5,688 nucleotides of DNA. It comes from Candidatus Poseidonia sp. Its GTDB lineage: Archaea; Thermoplasmatota; Poseidoniia; Poseidoniales; Poseidoniaceae. The position numbers and the translations under genes are program-made. Each line of letters begins with the position of its first letter. Position 1 is the stretch's first letter. Positions 1 to 4,650 of this stretch are shown piece by piece. The stretch is taken from assembly GCA_023254365.1 (NCBI GenBank), contig JALRLQ010000097.1, positions 1 through 5,688 of the forward strand, read 5' to 3'. Below the pieces are notes generated by a model. That model saw nothing but the letters and a program-made list of their open reading frames with translations. It did not search any database and was not told where the DNA came from.

Positions 1-998
1 GAAAGAAAGGCACTGACGCCAACGACCAAGTGCATCAACGAGAGCCATTCTGGGAAGTCACCCACTTTGGCGAACACGATGTAAGACCCGCCAACCATCA
101 CATTCAGGACCCATAATCCAGTGGTGATTTCAGCCGAGCGAAGCAGCGCAAGACTGCCATGATGGCCTTCGGTGGAGGTGCGCAAATGGCTCAGGCCCAA
201 AATGAGGATGAGGCCGACCACCAACGCGCCAAAGCGGTGTATCATTTGAATGAAAATCCCTGGACCATCCAGCGATGGTAGGAACGAGCCTTGGCATTGT
301 GGCCACCCGGTTGGAAAGCCAACGGAGCAACTCTGGTTGTACTGCCCTCCGGCAGAAGACGACACCCATGCGCCGAGCACCAACAACAAACCAACGGCCC
401 CTGTCATTCCGTGTATGCGTTTCTTGTGCTGATTGAGAAAGGTCGAGGGGGCCTTCATGAAGGCCCACGAAGCCCCTTCTGTCAGCCGCATGGACATGTA
501 TTGCCACCCCAAGCCTGCGGTGAACAGGCAGGCGAGCGAGAGATGCATGGCCACCGTCCAATCGGCATTGTCGAAGACGACGGTGACCATACCCGCAGCC
601 GCTTGAAGGAGGAGAAGGCCGGCTGAAAACATGGCTGCTCTTGAAACTGGAACGCCGTACGTCGCTTGCAGGCGCCGAGCCATGATGACGTTGACCAAGA
701 TGGGGATGGCGATGAGACCCACCAGCAAGCGATGGAACCACTCAACAAAAATTTGGAACGTGGTGTAGCGATGATCTGGACCTCGTGAATCCTCCTGATC
801 TGGGTTTTCAGCCCAATACGCTTCCTGAGCTTCTTCGGAGACAACAAAGTGCCATGTGCCAAAGCACGTCGGCCACTCCGGGCACGACTCTCCGGCATCG
901 TTGATGCGGATGGAGCCCCCGACAAAGGCGATGAGCAGGGCCATGCCAACGAGGAGCAGCGGCAAAGTGGAGGGGCGCCGCCACCATGAAGGCTCCAT
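1..998 (-). CDS. ctaA: Heme A synthase (CtaA/COX15 family), C-terminus cut by window edge
   Basis: An open frame runs on the minus strand from ATG at 998 to the left edge, giving 332 residues with no stop. Heme A synthase oxidises the C8 methyl of heme O to a formyl group in the membrane, making heme A for cytochrome oxidases. The family signature is clear. Eight hydrophobic segments lie near residues 12-30, 90-108, 117-140, 148-168, 193-212, 250-268, 285-305 and 317 onward. All four expected heme-ligand histidines are present: H89 (in EWFHR, with the conserved E86), H152 (AMHLS), H254 (MIHRFG) and H323 (LMHLVVG). Extracytoplasmic cysteine pairs are C39/C45 (CPEWPTC) and C224/C235. Bacterial CtaA is about 300-380 aa, so only a short tail should be missing. 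No Shine-Dalgarno is seen; a weak TATA-like TTCAAAAG about 27 nt upstream would suit a leaderless transcript. Shadow frames on the same strand are not genes. Function is confident from motifs; the archaeal redox chain it serves is inferred. Confidence 0.93.
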   Translation of the reverse strand, partial: MEPSWWRRPSTLPLLLVGMALLIAFVGGSIRINDAGESCPEWPTCFGTWHFVVSEEAQEAYWAENPDQEDSRGPDHRYTTFQIFVEWFHRLLVGLIAIPILVNVIMARRLQATYGVPVSRAAMFSAGLLLLQAAAGMVTVVFDNADWTVAMHLSLACLFTAGLGWQYMSMRLTEGASWAFMKAPSTFLNQHKKRIHGMTGAVGLLLVLGAWVSSSAGGQYNQSCSVGFPTGWPQCQGSFLPSLDGPGIFIQMIHRFGALVVGLILILGLSHLRTSTEGHHGSLALLRSAEITTGLWVLNVMVGGSYIVFAKVGDFPEWLSLMHLVVGVSAFL

Positions 999-1021
999 GG
1001 CGTGAGGTGAGAGCAGACCCC

Positions 1022-1029
1022 TTTTGAAC
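1022..1029. promoter_or_regulatory. Possible shared TATA-like element between divergent ctaA and thioredoxin-like gene
   Basis: The short gap between the two divergent starts contains one A/T-rich patch, ttttgaac (TTCAAAAG on the other strand, one base shifted). Its centre is about 27 nt from the ctaA ATG at 998 and about 24 nt from the internal in-frame ATG at 1050 of the other gene. Archaeal TATA boxes centre about 25-27 nt upstream of transcription start, so one element could drive two leaderless transcripts in opposite directions. The match to the TATA consensus is poor, so this is a weak, position-based call. Confidence 0.22.
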
Positions 1030-1031
1030 AA

Positions 1032-1967
1032 ATGCCTCACCCCCTGTGCATGGCTTCCGTCCCGGTTCGGCTGTTGGTCTTGGTCGGGTTGCTTCTCGTC
1101 TCAACCACCGGAACCGGTCTACAAACCGAGGGTGAGCAAACAACGGAACCCGTTGCGGGTCACCTCCTCGATGTGCGCATCATCAGCGAAGCGTGCATGA
1201 GCAACGCGTCGTGCACACCCGTCAAACCGGACCACCTCATCGAATACTTCAGCGCCGATTGGTGCGACCCGTGCGAGGACGTTGCTGACCACCTCGCAAC
1301 CCTTGATGACTCAACGCATGTCCTTCTGCAGCACCACGCTTCCCCCGCTGACGAAACCTTCCTTTCTGACTCAAAACTTCGGTTTGACCAAGCGTATCGG
1401 TTGGTGTTCATCCCGTCACTGGTGGTCGACGGAACACATTTGCTCACGGGAGCACGCCAGGCCCTTGACGTCGCTTCGGTGCTCGAAAATGTCACCACCG
1501 AATGGGCCGGCCTCGAGTCGTTGCAGGTCAACAACGGGACCATGTCGTGGAACTCGTCGTTGCAGGGGACCCTCAACGTGTGGCATGCGCAGCCCACACC
1601 TCATACCTCGGCCGACCGAGTCCACGGTGCACTGGCACAAAACGCAGAGAACTTGAACACCTCACGCGGCTGGTTCAACCTTTCCAGCGATGGGCCAAGC
1701 GGTTCGTTTTGGGTGGTCATGCTGGAGACGGAGGGGCCACGTTCCTTGACCGTCGCCTCGTTGGCACCAACCGGCTCCATGGAGGTCGGCGACGGTGATG
1801 AAGCGAACCTAGATGGCGAGGCGGGAAGCGACATGGACGACCGAACCCTATCCCTTTTCGTGACTGTTTTTCTGCTGTTGATGCTCCTCCCTGCACTTGC
1901 CATGCACCGTTCCCTGATGACGCAACAATCCACAGCAGAGCATGAAACGAAGACGGCGGAAGAGTGA
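1032..1967 (+). CDS. Exported, membrane-anchored thioredoxin-fold protein
   Basis: This 311-residue protein begins with a hydrophobic signal or anchor segment (about residues 12-25). A thioredoxin-like domain follows (about 65-155), with active site CDPC at 78-81 in the context ADWCDPCED and a probable cis-proline P128 in FIPSLVVDG. C55 and C61 lie just before it. A polar stretch of about 110 residues leads to one C-terminal membrane segment (about 272-291) and a short charged tail. The predicted topology puts the redox domain outside the cell. Six N-X-S/T sequons (N58, N153, N168, N174, N209, N216) fit archaeal N-glycosylation. The likely role is thiol-disulfide exchange on extracytoplasmic proteins; neighbouring CtaA, with its outside cysteine pairs, is a candidate substrate by position only. 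The start is uncertain: ATG at 1050 (residue 7) gives a more typical signal peptide and a better promoter spacing. GAGGTGA at 1004-1010 is too far upstream to be a normal ribosome site. I do not recognise a named orthologue. Confidence 0.82.
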   Translation: MPHPLCMASVPVRLLVLVGLLLVSTTGTGLQTEGEQTTEPVAGHLLDVRIISEACMSNASCTPVKPDHLIEYFSADWCDPCEDVADHLATLDDSTHVLLQHHASPADETFLSDSKLRFDQAYRLVFIPSLVVDGTHLLTGARQALDVASVLENVTTEWAGLESLQVNNGTMSWNSSLQGTLNVWHAQPTPHTSADRVHGALAQNAENLNTSRGWFNLSSDGPSGSFWVVMLETEGPRSLTVASLAPTGSMEVGDGDEANLDGEAGSDMDDRTLSLFVTVFLLLMLLPALAMHRSLMTQQSTAEHETKTAEE

Positions 1968-2000
1968 GGTAGGTTCAAAAAGACTCGCCATGTCGGCCGT

Positions 2001-2017
2001 TTGCGAATGCTTCGCAA
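2001..2017. promoter_or_regulatory. Perfect 7-bp inverted repeat just upstream of rpoK
   Basis: TTGCGAA, a 3-nt loop TGC, then TTCGCAA form a perfect inverted repeat in the 60-bp gap between the thioredoxin-like gene and rpoK. It ends 10 nt before the rpoK ATG. It could be a dimeric-regulator operator overlapping the transcription start region, or an RNA hairpin in the rpoK leader if the two genes are co-transcribed. It lacks a trailing T-run, so a terminator is less likely. GTGAT at 2018-2022 directly after it may serve as a weak Shine-Dalgarno, which the hairpin would closely flank. Confidence 0.35.
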
Positions 2018-2027
2018 GTGATTACTC

Positions 2028-2282
2028 ATGGTCAAACCAGCACGTCAACACACCCGCTTTGAACGCGCCCGAATCATTGGTGCTCGAGCCCTCCAAATCG
2101 GTATGGGGGCTCCCTTGTACGCCACCGAAGAAGTCCTTCGTGAACAATTCAAAGAGGAACTCGTGTCCCTCTACGGGTTGGAAGAGGCTTCCATTCGCTT
2201 CGTTCTTGACCCGCTGAAGATCGCTCTCTACGAGTACGAGAACCACTTGATTCCCATTGACATCGACCCTCACGAAGATTGA
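2028..2282 (+). CDS. rpoK: DNA-directed RNA polymerase subunit K (Rpo6, Rpb6/omega family)
   Basis: This 84-residue protein is the small subunit that helps assemble and stabilise the polymerase core, corresponding to eukaryotic Rpb6 and bacterial omega. The family hallmark is at residues 9-29: [15 protein letters not shown] followed by IGMGAP. The second conserved block, [11 protein letters not shown] then LIPIDI, is at 61-79. Two things are unusual. Between MGAP and DP there are about 31 residues, against about 9 in yeast Rpb6 and similarly few in typical archaeal RpoK. The C-terminus ends acidic (IDIDPHED) where relatives normally carry basic residues after the IP motif. The ATG follows a weak GTGAT site. 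The gene stands outside the ribosomal protein cluster (rpl13-rps9-rpoN-rpoK) common in other euryarchaea. It follows the thioredoxin-like gene by 60 bp on the same strand, so read-through is possible. Its 3' end overlaps the convergent TDO gene by 13 bp. Confidence 0.93.
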   Translation: MVKPARQHTRFERARIIGARALQIGMGAPLYATEEVLREQFKEELVSLYGLEEASIRFVLDPLKIALYEYENHLIPIDIDPHED

Positions 2283-3373
2283 GCGTCGGAGTTGAAGCCG
2301 TAGAAATCGGCGTTCTCTACGGGCGGCAACGCCTCTTGTTTGACCAACAAGGTACGAACGGCCCACAAGTCAACAAACACGCGATACTTCGTGGTGGCGT
2401 CGAGGTAATCCACGCCACTGGAGCCCCCGGTCCCCATTCGCTTTCCAATCATGCGCTCCACCATACGAGCGTGATGTGTTCGGAACAACAACATGGACTG
2501 TTCCAATTCCACGAAACTGTCGACCAAGCGACGGGGCCATGAGAGCAGGGGCAGGTCCCTGTAGGATTCTATAAACAGCAAACCTGCTCTGCCACGATGA
2601 GGGTTTCCTTCGGGCAACAAGAACGTCTTCGCAGCATCAATTCCAGCCTGGATACGGGGCCGAATGGTGGCTTCGGTGCCGTGGCCGATGGCCACCATGT
2701 GGTCAATGACCTGTTCACCGTGATCGGTCATGGATTGAAGATGATGCTCAATGTAACGCTGAACCACCTCAACGTCTCCATCTGCGTCAGGAGAGGACCC
2801 GTGAATCGGGGTTCTTGCGAGCCATGCTGCCAGCGCATCGTTGAGTGAGGGGGTGCCGTGGGTGGCTTCGAAATCTGCCATCGCCTGAGGAGAAACCTTG
2901 CCTTCATCATGCAGGGTTTGCATGTGCTTCAGTGGGTCCATGCCACCAACGCGTTGTTCTTGTTGAAGGCCGAGCAACACCTCGAGCTCCCTCATCTGCC
3001 AAGACTCAAAGCCGGACGAAGTGCCTAAACGGTCACGGAAGGCAAGGAAATCTTGTGGGGACAATGTTTCCATAACCTTCCACTGATCGGCGAGAAGCCG
3101 GAAAATTTCGCTCACACGCTCCAGATGGTGAACGATGGCCGGTATACTCGATTCAGCGACATGGGGCTTGAGCAAGAGGGTTCTTGCCTCTTTGAGTTCC
3201 CGCAAAATCAACTTGAACCACAATTCAAACGTCTGATGAACGATGATGAAATGCAACTCGTCGTTTGACGGTGCTGGAGCGTATCCCTCAGGCCCGTCCT
3301 GAAGGGCGAGGAGTTCTTCGAGGCGTAAATAGCCTCCATAGGTCATTCGGACCGACGGTGAATCGTCTGCCAT
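2270..3373 (-). CDS. kynA: Tryptophan 2,3-dioxygenase (heme-dependent)
   Basis: This cytosolic heme enzyme opens the indole ring of L-tryptophan with O2 to give N-formylkynurenine, the first step of the kynurenine pathway. I take the ATG at 3373, giving 367 aa and starting [10 protein letters not shown] before the conserved [11 protein letters not shown]; a GTG at 3397 adds eight residues and is the only other in-frame choice. Numbered from that ATG, family residues are present: H46 in [13 protein letters not shown] (active-site histidine), R128 in [13 protein letters not shown] (substrate carboxylate arginine), H301 in [14 protein letters not shown] (proximal heme ligand) and GTGGSSG at 314-320. 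An AWLARTP motif at about 183-189 and the overall length resemble the longer eukaryotic-type TDO (human about 406 aa) more than the short bacterial form (about 280-300 aa). Neither kynurenine formamidase nor kynureninase lies in the window. No clear TATA box or Shine-Dalgarno was found. Its tail overlaps rpoK antisense; its head faces away from purP. Confidence 0.94.
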   Translation of the reverse strand: MADDSPSVRMTYGGYLRLEELLALQDGPEGYAPAPSNDELHFIIVHQTFELWFKLILRELKEARTLLLKPHVAESSIPAIVHHLERVSEIFRLLADQWKVMETLSPQDFLAFRDRLGTSSGFESWQMRELEVLLGLQQEQRVGGMDPLKHMQTLHDEGKVSPQAMADFEATHGTPSLNDALAAWLARTPIHGSSPDADGDVEVVQRYIEHHLQSMTDHGEQVIDHMVAIGHGTEATIRPRIQAGIDAAKTFLLPEGNPHRGRAGLLFIESYRDLPLLSWPRRLVDSFVELEQSMLLFRTHHARMVERMIGKRMGTGGSSGVDYLDATTKYRVFVDLWAVRTLLVKQEALPPVENADFYGFNSDAQSS

Positions 3374-3498
3374 GGCCAAACGAAGGGGTGAAGCCACATG
3401 AATGCTTCAGTGCTCACACCCATCACCGAATCAAGACGACGGCTTCAGCCAACACCCCTACGTCATGTGCGTGGAAGGACGTTCTACAGTCTCTCCTG

Positions 3499-3509
3499 AC
3501 ATAATACTC
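3499..3509 (+). promoter_or_regulatory. Possible TATA-like element of purP
   Basis: The divergent space between the TDO and purP starts (about 3374/3398-3535) contains one A/T-rich patch, acataatactc, whose centre lies about 32 nt before the purP ATG. With the usual archaeal spacing of 25-27 nt, transcription would start only a few bases ahead of the ATG, giving a nearly leaderless message. That agrees with the absence of a Shine-Dalgarno sequence before 3536. The remaining roughly 100 bp of this gap shows no gene or clear repeat. Confidence 0.3.
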
Positions 3510-3535
3510 ATAGAGCGATTACGAAACCCCTCCAT

Positions 3536-4648
3536 ATGGGCGTACCCTTCTCGACTGTGCAAGGCTGGCTGGCGGGCTACGACAAAGAGGCCATCACCAT
3601 CGGGGTTGTGGCCTCGCACTCCTCCCTCCAAATCCTCCACGGTGCTCGTCAAGAAGGGTTCCGGACGCTTGGTATTGCGGTCGGTGAAAATCGACGTCGT
3701 TTCTACAAGGCGTTTCCCGGTGCAGACCCGGACGAGTGGTTGATGCTGGAAGATTACCGAGAGATGCTCGACTATGCAGCGTGGTTTCGAGAAAAGAACG
3801 TCATCATCGTCCCCCACGGTTCCCTCGTTGAATACCTCGGCGCCAACAACTTCCGAAACCTCGAGGTACCGACCTTCGGCAACCGAAACATTCTGCACTG
3901 GGAGAGCAGCCGGGCCTTGCAACGAGAATGGTTGGAAGAAGGCGGTTGCACCATGCCCATGGTGATTGAAGACCCCCACAACATTGCAGGACCGGTGATC
4001 GTCAAGTATGCTGGGGCAAAAGGTGGCCGAGGCTACTTCGTGGCACGTGACTACCGTGATTTCCGTCGCAACGTCGATATCGAAGAGGAATTCACCATCC
4101 AAGAATACGTCCTTGGTTGCCGGTATTACCTCCACTTCTTCTTTGACCCCACCGCCGAGGACGGCTTCCAAGTCCAAGGGCGTGGCAAGTACGCTGGCAA
4201 GAACCTGGGGCGACTGGAGTTGCTGTCCATGGACCGGCGTGACGAAAGCAATGTCGATGAATTCTACAAATTGGGTTCGCTCCGTGACCTTCGTGAAATG
4301 TCGCTTGAGCCATCGTTCGTGGTGACAGGGAACCAGCCCGTCGTCATCCGTGAGTCCCTCCTGCCAAAGGCCTTCGAAATGGCTGAAGGAACCGTGGCAG
4401 CCTCCTACAATCTGGAAGAGGACTCACGTGGAATGTTGGGGCCCTTCTGTTTGGAGACCATCGTGACCGACCAACTTGAATTCAAGGTGTTTGAAATCAG
4501 CGCACGAATCGTTGCTGGTTCGAACCCCTTCATCGGTGGTTCACCGTATTCGGACATCAACGAGCGATTCATGTCTACGGGACGCCGGATTGCACGGTCG
4601 ATTCGAAACGCCATCGACAACGAACGATTGGACGACATCATTTCGTGA
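3536..4648 (+). CDS. purP: Formate-dependent FAICAR synthetase PurP (archaeal purine biosynthesis)
   Basis: PurP uses ATP and formate to formylate AICAR to FAICAR, the penultimate step of IMP synthesis in archaea, replacing the folate-dependent PurH transformylase. The 370-aa length matches the family (about 360 aa in methanogens), and the frame aligns end to end with what I recall of Methanocaldococcus PurP. Landmarks are the N-terminal nucleotide-binding part with ASHSSLQI (26-33) and VPHGSLVEYLG (92-102), FGNRNIL (114-120), the ATP-grasp loop VKYAGAKGGRGYF (156-168), IQEYV (188-192), DRRDESN (233-239), GPFCLE (302-307) and the metal-site strand FEISARI (319-325), then GGSPYSD (334-340). 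No other in-frame start codon lies just upstream, so ATG 3536 is favoured. Some archaea hold divergent PurP paralogues of unclear function, but this copy retains the core motifs. It is divergent from TDO, and its stop is 2 bp from the stop of the convergent repeat-protein gene. Confidence 0.94.
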   Translation: MGVPFSTVQGWLAGYDKEAITIGVVASHSSLQILHGARQEGFRTLGIAVGENRRRFYKAFPGADPDEWLMLEDYREMLDYAAWFREKNVIIVPHGSLVEYLGANNFRNLEVPTFGNRNILHWESSRALQREWLEEGGCTMPMVIEDPHNIAGPVIVKYAGAKGGRGYFVARDYRDFRRNVDIEEEFTIQEYVLGCRYYLHFFFDPTAEDGFQVQGRGKYAGKNLGRLELLSMDRRDESNVDEFYKLGSLRDLREMSLEPSFVVTGNQPVVIRESLLPKAFEMAEGTVAASYNLEEDSRGMLGPFCLETIVTDQLEFKVFEISARIVAGSNPFIGGSPYSDINERFMSTGRRIARSIRNAIDNERLDDIIS

Positions 4649-4650
4649 CA

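Noticed and set aside
130..949. Two long minus-strand frames (130-741 and 482-949) overlapping the left part of the window
   Set aside because: They are shifted frames of ctaA. Their translations are low-complexity Ser/Arg/Pro-rich without motifs, whereas the third minus frame shows all CtaA histidines and membrane segments.
1004..1010. GAGGTGA as a Shine-Dalgarno site for the thioredoxin-like gene
   Set aside because: It is 21 nt before the first ATG and about 40 nt before the alternative one, beyond normal spacing, and it overlaps an in-frame stop. Probably chance.
1960..2027. Hairpin at 2001-2017 as an intrinsic terminator of the thioredoxin-like gene
   Set aside because: No T-run follows the stem; archaeal termination relies mainly on T-tracts, and the position beside the rpoK start fits regulation better.
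3374..3397. GTG start at 3397 for TDO
   Set aside because: It adds eight residues (ASPLRLA-type) outside the conserved region with no ribosome site; the ATG at 3373 gives a typical N-terminus. It is not fully excluded.
3458..4177. A 239-codon open frame antisense to purP
   Set aside because: It is fully inside the well-supported purP gene on the opposite strand, has no recognisable motif, and is explained by codon bias leaving few antisense stops.
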